A stretch of 64,000 bases of DNA from Symsagittifera roscoffensis (lineage: Eukaryota > Xenacoelomorpha > Acoela > Convolutidae): contig NC_087064.1 of NCBI RefSeq assembly GCF_963678635.1, forward strand, positions 23,112,509-23,176,508, given 5' to 3'. The notes below the pieces were generated by a model. The model saw only the letters and a list, made by a program, of their open reading frames with translations. It had not been told where the DNA came from and did no database searches. The position numbers were made by a program, and so were the translations under genes. Below, piece after piece: positions 46,765-58,749 of the stretch; the first letter of the stretch is position 1, and every line of letters begins with the position of its first letter.

Positions 46765-47003
46765 GTTCCGACTTTCGATACGAAAGTGAAGGAATATTTG
46801 TGCTCGGGGTGGGCTTTTTTCTTCAGACAAATTACGACTTTTTAACTAGCCATTTTTGCCAAATTTTTTTACATCATATGAAAAATATTGTTGTCCTAAG
46901 GTTAAAAGTGGAAAGATATTTCACCTGTGATCATTTTTCGTAAAGTCATGGCGGTTTGAAGATCGCCATTTTGGCCAATTAGGGACAATTAACGCGCGAT
47001 ATC
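46765..47003 (+). mobile_element. Helentron-associated-type element copy F, 3'-truncated
   Basis: Begins gttccgactttcgatacg and follows the family as far as acaattaacgcgcgatat, where it is broken off into unrelated sequence. The 3' hairpin is missing. Confidence 0.65.
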
Positions 47004-47149
47004 GTCAAGTTTTTCAGTATAAATCTGAATCGAAATTGTAATTCAGACAGACAAGTTTCTACAGTTCAATTTTTTTGGTTTTCAAATGGTTTTTTAAGAT
47101 GCTTGGTGTTTCATTGCGTAAAAAGTATGGGTATTGTAAAATTCCCAGA

Positions 47150-48560
47150 TTTAATGGGGTACTGTAAATGGGTACTGTCATTAGTTGATTTGAGAGTCCT
47201 TAGGATGAGTGGCTGCTTAGCTTTTATGGCTTAAAACGGTTTACATGGCTTAACTTTACATAGCTTACAAGGCTTAAATCTGTGTAAAGTACGTGGGTAC
47301 TGTCATTAATAGATTTGATGTTCAGTTGGACGAGTAGCTGCATAGCTTACATGGCTCAAAAAGGCTTACATGGTTTACATCTAGGTACATTAATTGGTTA
47401 TTGTCATTAGTTGACTTGATATTCTGTTGGATGAGTGGCTTTGTAGATTACATGGCTCAAAACTGCTTTCATGGCTTAAATCTGCATTGCTTACCAGGCT
47501 TAAATCTGGGTACAGAAAATGGATGCTGTCTTTAAATGATTTAATATTCCCTTGGATGAGTAGCTGCATAGCTACACGGCTCAAAAAGGCTTACATGGCT
47601 TCAATCTGCATCTGCATAGCTTACATGGCTTAAATCTGGGTACAGTCAATATGTACTGTCATTAGTTGAATTTATATTCAGTTGAAGGGTAGTTGCATAG
47701 CTTACATGGCTCAAAACGGTTTAGATGGCTTAAATCTGCATAGCTTACATGGCTTAAGCCTGGGTACAGTAAAAGGGTACTGTCATTAGTTGATTTGATA
47801 TTCCGTTGAATGAGTAGATGCATAGCTTACTTGGTCCAAAACGGCTTACATGGCTTAAATCTGCATAGCTTACATGGCTTAAATCTAGGTACACTAAATA
47901 GGTATTGTCATTAGTTGATTTGATATTCTTTTGGATGAGTGTTTGCGTATATTACATGGCTCAAAACGACTCACATGGCCTAAATTTGCATTGCTTACAT
48001 GGCTTAAATCTGGGTACAGAAAATGGATGCTGTCATTAGTTGATTTAATATTCCGTTGGATGAGTAGCTACATAGCTTACTTGGCTCAAAACGGCTTACA
48101 TGTCTTAAATCTGCATAGCTTAAATGGCTTAAATCTGAGTACAGTAAATGGGTACTGCCATTAGTTGATTTTATATTCAGTTGAAGGGTAGCTGCATAAC
48201 TTATATGGCTCAAAACTGCTTACATGGCTTAAATCTAGGTACACTAAATGGGTTTTGTCATTAGTGTACTTGATATTCTGTTGGATGAGTGGCTGCGTAG
48301 ATTACATGGCTCAAAACGGCTTACATGGCTTAAATTTGCATTGCTTACATGGCCTAAAACTGCATTGCTTACATGGCTTAAATCTGGGTACAGTAAATGG
48401 GTACTGCCACTGGTTGATTTGATATTCCGTTGTATGAGTAGTTGCATAACTTACATGGCTCAAAACAGCTTACATGGCTTAAATCTGCATTGCTTACATA
48501 GCTTAAATCTGGGCGTAGTAAATGGATACTGTCATTAGTTGATTTGATGTTCCGTTGGAT
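47150..48560. repeat. Minisatellite, about 12 units of roughly 120 bp
   Basis: The phrase gggtactgtcattagttgat recurs about every 105-145 bases (47170, 47288, 47397, 47521, 47653, 47774, 47900, 48027, 48150, 48254, 48399, 48525). Within units the shorter word cttacatggctt(aaatctgcatag) is itself repeated one to four times, which causes the length variation. Frames of 60-96 codons on both strands are translations of the repeat and not genes. Confidence 0.9.
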
Positions 48561-48569
48561 CTAAACGCT

Positions 48570-49218
48570 ATTATCGATGGCGAAGGTTGTTAAACGATGG
48601 GGAAGATCAAGAATTTTTGTGGAAAAACTTTTTGGCTAGGTATGTTTTATTTGATCTTCGGACACTCTGGCCGATCGCCCGTTGAGAGAGTTTAGATACC
48701 AGTCTGTCAAATGGTTATCTGGAGAGGGCAACTGATTTGTGGAGATAATGAGTGCTTACAGTTTGGTTGAAAAACTGTAAAAAAAAAACATTTCCTTGAG
48801 CAGAAAAATATTAATTTTATATAAGTTACCAAAGTACTTTTTCAAGGTAACCCGTATCAAATACATAGGACCTAATTTAAATATATTTTGAAAAGGATCT
48901 TTTTTCTAGTTGCTTCATGTGGTTGTTTTTTGTTGCAGCGCTAAAGCTAGTGTAATCGCTGCTGGAAGACAAGTTTTTTTTCGTCAACGATAATCAAAAA
49001 AAACCTGATGATTTGGGAAATACTATTTGATAGATATCGGTGATAGGCTCCGCTTAGATTTTCCACTATTAACATATAATTTCATGTCTGGTAGTAAAAT
49101 GATTTACAACATTTTTTAATATGTTCTCAAATCTGCAAAAAGAAGAGCACTTAAAATGAATAAAGGAAGATTTTACTGCTTGAAATTTATGTTAAGCAAT
49201 TGATTCTATCTGTTTATT
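48570..49218. other. Nothing recognised
   Basis: Ordinary AT-rich DNA between the minisatellite and the next element; no structure seen. Confidence 0.4.
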
Positions 49219-49736
49219 GTTCCGACTTTCGATACGAAAGTAACGGAATATTTGTGCTCGGGGTGAGTTTTTTTTCTTCAGACAAATTTCGACTTTTTAA
49301 CTAGCCATTTTTGACGGGATTTTTTTTTATATCGTTCGAAAGGTATTGTTGTCCTGAGCTTAAATTTGAAAAGATATTTCACCTGTGATCTTTTTTCGTA
49401 AAGTTATGGGGGTTTAAAGATTGGAGGTTTGGCCAATTTGGGACAATTAACGCGCGATATATTTCGCACTTTAACTGCGTAAGCGGAGATTTAATCCGTC
49501 TTAAAATCGTTCCAATTTGTTGAAAGAAACTTATTTGCCATTATTGATGTGTTACAAGGAGCGAAATCTATCTTTTTGTACCTTATATGGCGTGTGGTGG
49601 GATGATTTTGATATTCAGAAGAAAATTTTCGTTTTGTTTTTTTTTACATTCAATTTTTTAATGTGATTACTGCTCCATAAACATTAAAAGGCAGTCGGAA
49701 CATTCAGGGCTTCGCCCTGGTACGAGCAGTCTTGTT
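49219..49736 (+). mobile_element. Helentron-associated-type element copy G
   Basis: Full copy from gttccgactttcgatacg to the hairpin cagggcttcgccctg and gcagtcttgtt. It is one arm of a large inverted pair with copy H, with only 43 bases between the 3' ends. Confidence 0.65.
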
Positions 49737-49779
49737 TGGTCTTTCCCGTGAGTAAAATAGCTGACTGGAGGATGATTTC

Positions 49780-50313
49780 AACAAGACTGCTCGATTCAAG
49801 GCGAAGCCCTGAATGTTCCGACTGCCTTCTAAGTTTTACGGAGCAGTAATAACCTTAAAAAATTAAAAGAAAAAAAATGATTTTTTTTCTTCTAAAATTT
49901 GAAACTTTTTATGAAAATCATCCCCCCATACGCCATATAAAGTACAAAAGGAAAGATTTCGCTTGTTGTAACAAATCAAATCAATTATGGCAAATAAGCT
50001 TCTTTCAACCAATTTGGAACGATTTCTCAGACGGATTAAATCTCGTCTTACGCGTTAATAGCGCGATATCTATCGCGCGTTAATTGTCCCAAATATGCCA
50101 AAATGGCAATCTTCAAACTCCGATAACTTTGCGAAAATTTATCACAGGTAAAATATCTTTTCAAATTTGAGCTCAAGATAACAATAGCTTTCGAATGATA
50201 TAAAAAAATTCTGTAAAAAAAAGGCTAGTTAAAAAGTCGAAATTTGTCTGAAGAAAAAAAATAACCCACCCCGAGGACAAATATTCCGTTACTTTCGTAT
50301 CGAATGTCGGAAC
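49780..50313 (-). mobile_element. Helentron-associated-type element copy H (inverted)
   Basis: Reverse-complement copy, starting aacaagactgctcg and ending gtcggaac. The sequences of G and H differ at many positions, so they are not a simple recent duplication of one copy. The 68-codon frame 49877-50083 is within the element and not a gene. Confidence 0.65.
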
Positions 50314-50920
50314 AATAACTCAACACGACAATTTTCAAAAAGTAGGATAATTAAAACCCATTTGGAAAACAAAACTCCTGCTGGATATATTGGACACTGT
50401 TGGATCTATTGTGCTCTAATGAGATTTGTCCTTTCCTCTCAAATTTAAAGTCTCTCATTCAGAAAAAAAGACAGCCCTTTTTCCTAAGATAACGAAGTTT
50501 TTATACATATCAGTTGTGATTTTGAAATGAAAAGTACGCACATAATTAAAACACAATTACACGGTTTGTTTTCTGAAAACGCAACAACTGTTTCAACAAA
50601 TATTTATAATAAATTAACCAATTTTTAATTTGCTCTAAAAATTCCAGAAGCCTTTTCTCAATAAGGAAGAATGAAAATTTAAAAGACGAGACCGTAAAGT
50701 TGATGCGCTATTTGATGACTATTTTTGAATACAACGTTCAAGTTAGTAAATTTGAGCGATACCGAGCTAAACTTGAATCTGATTCAGTTTTTCTTCAGAT
50801 GCTGTCATCTTACCACGAACAAAAAAAAATAGTGTCGTCGAATTTTTGAAAAACTTTTCTCTCGTTTTGGCATAAAATTCGGTGTATCGTACCAAATAAA
50901 AAAGAAAAACTTTTCGTCAA

Positions 50921-50977
50921 AAAAAATGCTTATCATACAATTTCCATATATGGAAAATGTGTGATTAGCATTTTTTT
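50921..50977. repeat. Palindrome centred on ccatatatgg
   Basis: Arms aaaaaaatgcttatcataca and its imperfect complement tgtgtgattagcattttttt flank ccatatatgg. It shares its arm sequence with the palindrome at 51513-51654. Confidence 0.75.
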
Positions 50978-51512
50978 GATGGCGACGATAAAAATTTTTC
51001 AGAGTATTTTTGAAATTGTCCCCAAAATTTTTTTTGTTTTTTACAACCGCAAATTGATTTTCGTACTCAAGCATTTTTTGAAAAAAAAAATTTGCCTGCA
51101 AAATTTATTTTTTTTGTGTGTATAACGTAGTCCTGGATATATTAATATTGAATTTTTTTCTTTTCTCTCCATAACTTTTCTCTCCATAGCTTGAAACTCC
51201 TCTTTTTTTTGTATGACATGTTTTTGGATGCCTTGATCAATGTCTGGCAATTTAAAAATTCAAATTTTAGAAATAATAATCTTTGAAAATGTTTGCCAAA
51301 ATTTAAAAGTTCGTTACTTTCGTTATATTATTTGTGTGAGACAGAACTTAAACATCGCAGGCTGTTTCCAATACATTTTTAATGCGAGACGGCCAAACCT
51401 TTGGTTACTACGTTTGAGTAACCAAGGTGTATGTCATTTGTGTTTGGTTACGAACACAACCAAAAAATTTTGAGAATTTAAAATGTAAAAAATCAGTATT
51501 TTTGGTTTATGG

Positions 51513-51654
51513 AAAAATGCTAGTCATACAATTTCCATATATGAAAAAATACTAATCATAGACCTTTCATGCAATTTTCTGTACTTATGGAATTGCATGA
51601 AAAAAGTATGATTAGTATTTTTCCATATATGAAAATTGTATGACTAGCATTTTT
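51513..51654. mobile_element. Nested palindrome, probable foldback element
   Basis: The outer arms atgctagtcatacaatttcc (51517) and its complement (ending 51650) pair over about 48 bases. An inner stem (ttcatgcaatt / aattgcatgaa) sits at 51566-51601. Each outer arm again contains the word ccatatatg. No coding content. Confidence 0.75.
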
Positions 51655-51880
51655 GGTCAACCCGGGAAAATCTATGCTACTTGCTATTCTTGTTTCGGTT
51701 TTTAGTATGCTGATTTTTCAAAGCTACTGCAATAATTTGCGTAATTGTTCTATGAATCATTTTACCTCCCGTGTCAAGGTTAAGATTTTACGACCAGAGT
51801 GACGTGACTGAAATTGGATATTTTCAGACTGCAGCGACAAAAATTTGGTATTTCCAGACTCTGCGGACCAAGGCAATGTC

Positions 51881-52045
51881 CGCAACCGGCTCGACCGAAA
51901 AAAATTAACTGCGACCGGCGCGACCTAATGAAAGTTAACCGCGACCGGCGCGAGTGACGAAAAATTAACCGCGAAGGGCGCGATCGAAGAAAATTTAATG
52001 GAAATCGGCGCGATAGAAGAAGAGTTAACAGAAATCGGGGAAAAG
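51881..52045. repeat. 30-bp minisatellite, five units plus a partial, GC-rich
   Basis: Units of exactly 30 bases start at 51881, 51911, 51941, 51971 and 52001, with core gcgaccggcgcga and aaaattaacc. The sixth, at 52031, is partial. The units diverge progressively along the array. On the minus strand the array reads in one frame as a ten-residue repeat (core APVAVNFSSI), interrupted once by TAG. Confidence 0.9.
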
Positions 52046-52059
52046 CGACTGGAAAAAAT

Positions 52060-55000
52060 TTTTTCGAAAGAGTTAGACGCAGTCAAAAGAGATTAGCTTT
52101 AAAAACTAGATATTTAGCCAGAAGAGGTTTTCAATCAAAATTTTCAGGTATCTCTGACAAGACTTCGATTGCTCATTGATCATTTCTGCGCAATTCATGC
52201 TTGCAGTTGAGTGGATAAGATATCCGAGCTCTAAACAGCTCATTTCGCTTCATGTTCACGCTTACAAAAGTTATGTTTGTTTTAGTTAACGTTGATTGTA
52301 ATTTCAGACGTACTGGAACTTAATTTGAAATCAAAGTTCAAATAATAGAAAAAAAACTAAAGATTCGCACGAATTGCACCCTTCAAAAATTGAGTTTTCC
52401 CTGTCCCACGGAAAATGATGTTTCGTTCTGTCTGCAGAAACGCTGTGGCGACAACTGTCGTTTAATGATTAATTTTGGAGACTTCAGCACTCGTTGCTAA
52501 ATTAGTCTGTTCTCCGTTCTGCCGGGTTGGAGAAATTGAAATTATTTTCACATAAGACGTTCCTTTCGATACTAAACAGCAAAGTTGTGACAACTGGAAC
52601 CATTTTAGTCCCTAAAGTTGACAGTTTGAAACAAACCAAAGTTTTGGCTTCTGATATTTTATTTTCTTTTTAAAATCCAGTCGCTTCTGTTTTATTTTCG
52701 ACTCAGTTTAGGGGTGGCAGTTCAGTTATGATTCTTTTTCACAGAGAGAAAATTAACAGACAGCTCATTCAATCTGTGTTCATTTTCCGTCTCCTGTCCA
52801 ACAAAGTTTAACAGCATTTTTTGATCCATTTCAGACGTTTTAGCTGAAAACTGAAAGAAATCTGACAACTGTGAACACATCAGTGCCGTCAATTTACCGT
52901 TCGTTTTGGTTATATATTTCTACTTATGTTTTTAATTTATTCAAACTCAAACTTTTTCATTTCCAAAAAAAAGCTTTTAACATAACCACACAGTAGCCTG
53001 CTTCTTTTATGATGTGAAAATTATTTACTGCTTCAATTTTTGAACGAAAGGAAGAAAATAAGTTCTGTTTTTCTTGCAGATAAAAGTTTTGCTTTTTCGC
53101 ATCAGATCGTTTTTTGTAGGTTTTTCGCCGTCCTGAAGATATAGATAGATAGACGGCATCTGTTCAGCAGCGATAATTCAACTTATGGGAAGTTTAAAAG
53201 TTACAGATTGCATTATTTATTGAGCGTTCAATTTCCAGTTTTCTATGCACAGCGCGTAGGTAACATGATAGCGCCGGCTCGAAAACATATAACTTGCGGA
53301 TTTTTATCAAAAGTAATTGCTACACATGATGAATTAATAAGCATATTTAAAGCAGCTCAGTTTCTTCAATGAGAATAAATTTTGAAAGCAAAAAATGAAA
53401 ACTTTCGGCGTCTGTTGATTTTTCCCCTAAAACCATGACCCCATGAAATGACTAAATAATGAACCCGCAACACTTCACTTATGGCTTTGGGCCTGGTAGG
53501 ATCCGATAGTTACTCCGACTCATACACAAAGTGACTATAAGGATTCTATGGTGTAGAGTGTTTTTTTTTGCCGATTATAGAAAAATTTTTTCCGACCTCA
53601 AAGAATTTTGTTTTCCACTTTTGCTTCTCCGTTTATTAATTGCTTTTCTTAGGCTTCTGTAGTCTAAGCATTCGGAACTCCTTGCTCTGCCACCTTCGAT
53701 CTGTTTTTTTTTTCGTTTCAATTCGCTTCAAAGGTCAATTTTTAGACTCAAAGGGACTCTTCATCAAAGTTTGCAGAATTCTATGGGGACGAAATACGTC
53801 TTTGATTAGTTTTGAGATCAAATTCCTTCAAGTTATTGGATTTCTATTTTGAAATTATAAAAGTCGCCTTTGTTTGAAACCATTAAACATTGGCTATTTT
53901 TAATTGCTCCTTGCTTTGGGTTTTATGTCTTTTTCGTACCAGTTTTCTGAGGCCGTTTCAGATTGCCGTCAAGAACTGACCATAAAGGAATGAAAACAGA
54001 TCATAAAACACTATTCAGCTGTTTCGATTCCGAATTCAGAAGTGGTTGATAAAAAAGAAAGGTGAACAATAAAACTTTACGAGCCCTAAACAGAGATTAA
54101 TGAATCAGAATGTTTGGACAATTCAGCTTACCCTATGTAATGACTGTTGAATTTCAAATCAGGGCTGGACTAGTTTATATTACACTATAATAGTCTCATT
54201 CAAATGCATATTGCTACCAGTTATATTCAGACAGGCTATTCAAATTTATTCAGTTTCTGCTTTTTTTATCTGATGCGGACTCACAGTTACATGCGATGTC
54301 ATCCATCATCTTTTCAAGTAATCATTTTCAATTTTTAAAGCTTACTTCACGATCAAAAAATCTGGGTCAATTTAACAATGTCTTCCCTAAAGCGGGGGAG
54401 CGTGTTTAACTCTGATTATAAGTTGCAATTGTTAGCCAATAATCGAGTTGTTATAATCGAGTTGTTTATCATAATCGAGTTGTTACCAGCGGCAATGAAC
54501 AATTTCGACCGTAATTAAAAGTTTGGGCAAAAGATCTGTACTTAGTCTGTAAATTTCTTTCATAAGAGGTGGGAGGTGCTAAGTTGAACCAAAATTCTTT
54601 CAGTCTCTTGTTGTTCTGAACACATTTAATTGGGGAGGAACTTTGCATTCGGGTGGGTTTTAGTTTCAGTTTTAGAATTTCAGTCATGATTCGAATCTCA
54701 AAATACTTTCAAAATTTTGTTCCTGTATTATCTCAGTTTTTTTTCTTGTGTAAATTTAGTTTTTGAAAATTTCTTAACGCCATTTTGGGAATCGAAAACT
54801 TCAAAAGTTCAAAAAATTTCTGCAAAATTTTTTTTGAAATTTGTTTTGGATTTTTAATGATTTTGTTTTGTTTTTGGGCCATTTTTCTGCAAGAACCGTT
54901 GTCTAATAAGCCTGTTTTACTTTTATTTTCGAAATTAACTGATTTTTAGTATTTCGTTCAGATCTTTTCACCACACCACGCAGAAAACAAACGACCCCAA

Positions 55001-55190
55001 TTTGGCTTTTTTAAAGCTGGTGGGAAGATACACTATTTGAGCTATTAACCAGCTCTTTGCTAGATAGACATGCAGTTTCAGCGCAAAGCGCATGAAGTGG
55101 CTAAGCACCCATCCGATGTCTTATTAGTGACCATCCAATTGCAAACTGTTACATTCCAGAAATTTGCTTTTTTTTCTGGTATGTTTCATG
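52060..55190. other. Region without recognised genes
   Basis: I found no element ends, RT motifs or convincing exons here. A short triplication of ataatcgagttgtt lies at 54441-54485. A 72-codon minus frame at 54469-54687 (FWFNLAPPTSYERNLQTKYR) has coding-like composition but no recognised family. Confidence 0.4.
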
Positions 55191-55197
55191 TCTGAAA

Positions 55198-55548
55198 ATG
55201 ACTCCAGTTTTTCCCTTCAGCAACGCTGGCTACGCACAAACAACAAAAACGGACGGACCAGCTCTCAATATGAGTGTTGATCACGTCCAACCCCGGCAGA
55301 TGATAGTTTCAGGTTTATACTTTTACAGATGTGGATTAAAAGGGGGACGCCTAAACAGCCTCAGGAAATCAACCCTCGCGGCAATACTTCAGGTGCTCTG
55401 TTTGGTACTTTTTGTAGGCCGACTATGCTTGAACTTTGACAAAGTATTGTGTTTCAAGTGGTTTGAGGGAACAGCGAAAACCAATGTAAAAAACCAATGT
55501 AGCTCACCTAATAAATTGTCGTCATTTTTTAAAAAGTTTTTGAAATAA
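55198..55548 (+). CDS. Unidentified 116-codon open frame
   Basis: An ATG-initiated frame in a locally GC-richer stretch. It contains a hydrophobic segment LAAILQVLCLVLFVGRLCLN (about residues 60-80) and a Lys-rich C-terminus ending NKLSSFFKKFLK. No signal peptide is obvious at the N-terminus. If real it could be a small single-pass membrane protein, or one exon of a gene, but I recognise no family and the frame may be fortuitous. Confidence 0.25.
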   Translation: MTPVFPFSNAGYAQTTKTDGPALNMSVDHVQPRQMIVSGLYFYRCGLKGGRLNSLRKSTLAAILQVLCLVLFVGRLCLNFDKVLCFKWFEGTAKTNVKNQCSSPNKLSSFFKKFLK

Positions 55549-55965
55549 TAGCCCTCTTTTTTGAGAAAACCCTAGGTCAATCTTGCTGCAAAGTATGATA
55601 ACATCTCATAAGGCATTTCGCTCGGAAAGTCTTGACAATAGGAGTTATTTTTATACTAAGATAAAAACTTAAGTTAAAAAGACTGACTCTTATTTCCTGT
55701 TATGGTGCCTCTCTTTTTTAGTTCAATCATCACTTTTTTCTGTTTCATGGTCATCGTTACGTCTTGTATATCAAATATCTAACATTCCCCAGTCTGGGTG
55801 GAACTGAATGTTCAACAAACAATGAACTTATTTTTGCGTCTCTACTGCTTCGTGTAATCAACACTATTGGCAAAACACATTCATCCAAACTACTTGGATA
55901 CTTGAATTTGAAGGAAATGCTTTGTGAATGAGCGAAGGTAGATAACAGTTTTTAGTTTTGAACCA

Positions 55966-57597
55966 TCAGTTTTTTCGTACTGCTGTTACTCTTTCAATGT
56001 TCTCAATGTTCTTCATCTGTCCTGTGGCTTGCCCATTGTCCTCCTGAGTGGTATCGGCATCTGTTTCGATCCAAATTTGTCTTGAATTTTTTTTTTCATT
56101 AGTTATTGTCCTTATTTCATCTCTGTACTCCACTGATGGGGTGTAATTTTTCGTCATAAATGAAACTTTCCTGTTAGTATACGGTAAAAAAGACGATTTT
56201 CATTCGCTATTTGCTGATTCGCATCCACTTGCTGAGCGTCTACTATTTCTGCGCTACTACTCTCCCCCTCTGAGCTGTCACTAACATTCTGATATTCGTT
56301 ATCAGGGTATTTTATTCAATTAGTCTCTATATCTATATTTTTTGCTCTCATCTGAGTCATAGGTATGCAGAACTCAGAATCAAAATTGCAGCTGCATAAA
56401 AAAAATGATCTGTTTTGACCTTGCTATAAATATATTACGTCATAAAAACTAACACAACATTAACATTCAAGGTTACTGCTAGCGTAGCATCACATACCCC
56501 GCCTGGCAGGAAAAAAGTTTAATGTATAATTATCATTTTTCATCATAACAATGAGTGTTTTAACCTCAGTTTCTAAGCTCAATTGCAAAATTTTTTTTCT
56601 ATCTTATTTGTATCTAGTTGCCTTTAATCCTCTTCCAATTGTATTTCCCAACGCGGTTTCCACGATTTCCCTGTATTAAAATCGACACACCAACTTTTTG
56701 TTGGAAGAGATGAAATTTCCACAAGTCGTTCACATCGAGTTTTAAAGTTTTCACGGTAAGCTGTTAACGCAGCTTTGAGTAGACTTACGTCTGATATGTT
56801 TTCATCTGACACTTCCTTCGAGTGTTTGACAGGTTCTCTGAAATCTATCGGCTCTTTTCTCTTTGTTTGATGCGAGTTTCTTTTAATACCCGTGTCCTCG
56901 GTTTTTGAGTAGTCGGGCTCGCTTGATGGCGAAACAAATTTGTCGTTTCTTTCCTCGCACAACGGCTGGTGTTTTCTCTCGATCTCAACCGCCACTCTCT
57001 GCACCACTGGTTAGCACCTTGTCCTCTAGCTCATCTTTTTCTCACGGTGAGAGGTTCTGCTTTTGAAGGTATTAGCAATCATTTCTGGTTTTTTTTATCT
57101 GATCACCTTTCGTAATTTCTTTCTCATTTCTTAGCCACTTCTTTGTGCGTTTTCGGTCCCAGCATCGATTTCGGCTTTCCGTGTTCCGTTTTGCTCTTTT
57201 AATCGCAAAGTTCAAGCTGCCCCCTACTTTTCTTCGACGTCATGTTTGTCGAACTTGCCTGGAACCTCTCATTGGGAAAATCCATACCGTCCTGCTAAAG
57301 TTGCACTCGAAGTGGTTGTTTTTCTCTCTCGCTTTTCTCGCTTTTTTGCAGTCTCTCTTGTGCAGTAATTTTTTGAAACTTATTCCCTAGTTCAGCTTTA
57401 GGTCTGTTGCTTGGCCCTTGTGATGGCTCCTTTGGCAGATTCTTATCAGCTATCAGCGTGTCGCTTTTGCAATAAACTGCTTCCCCAGTCGTCCTGATGG
57501 TCGAACCTGTTTCCGACGTGACCATCCTTTAGAACGGATAGTAAGAAATTTTGCACATTTTCTGTTTTCGTTCTTTCTGAGCAGAGTCTTTTTCGAC
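55966..57597 (-). pseudogene. Unidentified charged coding region, broken into several frames
   Basis: Consecutive minus-strand open pieces share a highly charged, Lys/Glu/Ser-rich style: before the gap KERKQKMCKISYYPF; then 57295-57525 (TGEAVYCKSDTLIADKNLPK, ending SEREKQPLRVQL); then 56624-57007; then 55966-56157 (QIWIETDADTTQEDNGQATG). The pieces between them contain stops. The region may be a spliced gene with short introns, or a decayed ORF1/gag-type protein of a retroelement. It runs into the assembly gap at its 5' end. No known domain is visible. Confidence 0.35.
56624..57007 (-). CDS. Unidentified 127-codon open frame
   Basis: The longest clean frame of the charged region. The first part is low-complexity and polar (SSEPDYSKTEDTGIKRNSHQ). 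The end looks folded (LLKAALTAYRENFKTRCERL, then WCVDFNTGKSWKPRWEIQLE) and stops after EED. The start codon is GTG with a stop just upstream, so it is more likely an exon or a broken frame than a complete gene. A weak acceptor-like ctaaccag precedes it. Function unknown. Confidence 0.35.
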   Translation of the reverse strand: MVQRVAVEIERKHQPLCEERNDKFVSPSSEPDYSKTEDTGIKRNSHQTKRKEPIDFREPVKHSKEVSDENISDVSLLKAALTAYRENFKTRCERLVEISSLPTKSWCVDFNTGKSWKPRWEIQLEED

Positions 57598-57797
57598 NNN
57601 NNNNNNNNNNNNNNNNNNNNNNNNNNNNNNNNNNNNNNNNNNNNNNNNNNNNNNNNNNNNNNNNNNNNNNNNNNNNNNNNNNNNNNNNNNNNNNNNNNNN
57701 NNNNNNNNNNNNNNNNNNNNNNNNNNNNNNNNNNNNNNNNNNNNNNNNNNNNNNNNNNNNNNNNNNNNNNNNNNNNNNNNNNNNNNNNNNNNNNNNN
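57598..57797. other. Assembly gap (200 N)
   Basis: Exactly 200 N. It lies immediately next to a segment that is duplicated 4.37 kb downstream, so the assembler may have failed at a repeat. Frames spanning it are artefacts. Confidence 1.
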
Positions 57798-58536
57798 AGA
57801 CTCTTGTAATGATCAGTTGCGTCTGCCTCTCCCGAGGAAAGGTCGGAAACACTTGGAATACATCTTCTAATCCCTTTTGAGAAAAAGAAGAACAACTAAA
57901 AGAGAGTTTTCCGAGAAAGGTACGAAAATGAAAATTGATTCTAATTATTTCGCAGTTGAACCCTAATAACCTTGTTTTTATAATGTTCACCCCAACCTGT
58001 GGCACTTTCATTGGATTACATTCCTTATTGATTAAGAGTCTCAGCACAATCATAAAAAGAACACATATTAGATTGACCAAAAGCATAAATTGTATGCTAG
58101 CAGACTATTGTTTTTGATTTACACAACATTGGAGTTAGTTGAAATAGTTTCTCGAAGCGGTTGGTACAAACACGGTTCTATAAGACTATACGTATATTGC
58201 ATATTTTGGCGATATGTGTCACGGCAGCCAAGTTTGAGCCTCATTAAAGTGGTGTTTGTTTTACAGAATAGTAAAGTAAACATACCAATTAATCTTGGTT
58301 TATCGTCTATGCAAATCTTCAAACCTGTTTTGAAGTTACTCGATTTTTTCATTCAAAATATTGAAACAAAAATTCCGTCCAAATGAATGATTTCATTCGA
58401 AAATTTCCTATAAATTTCCGAACAATCCTAACCATTTTCGTCGATTTACAGAAAACTGAGAATTTAATTTAATTTGTTGTAAAATCAATTATGTACCCTT
58501 TGCTAATCCCACCTTAAATCACAAGTTTGAAAATTT

Positions 58537-58749
58537 GGATCTAGTTAACAATTGCCCCCCGCCTTTTAAGAAGGGGGGGGGGGCAATTGTTAAGTAGATT
58601 AAAATAACGCATTTTCGACCAATCAGAATGCAGCAAAATTCTAATTCTCAATAGAAAGTTCAGTGCTAATTTCCTGCTTTTATTAATAGGGGTGGCAAAT
58701 CTTAAGTAGATACCGGAGGGGGGGGGGGGGGCAATTGTTAAGTAGATCC
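58537..58749. mobile_element. Small TIR element with G/C-run ends, copy 1
   Basis: The left end ggatctagttaacaattgcc with a C-run and the right end with a G-run and ggcaattgttaagtagatcc are inverted. A further internal copy of the right end (58569-58600) makes the left part a hairpin in itself. No coding content. The target duplication is unclear (aaattt/aaaaatt). Confidence 0.7.

Noticed and set aside
47390-48538. Six 60-96 codon frames on both strands
   Set aside because: They are periodic translations of the ~120-bp minisatellite, with no independent coding signal.
53450-53570. Possible tRNA-like sequence
   Set aside because: No cloverleaf or conserved A/B box could be aligned by eye.
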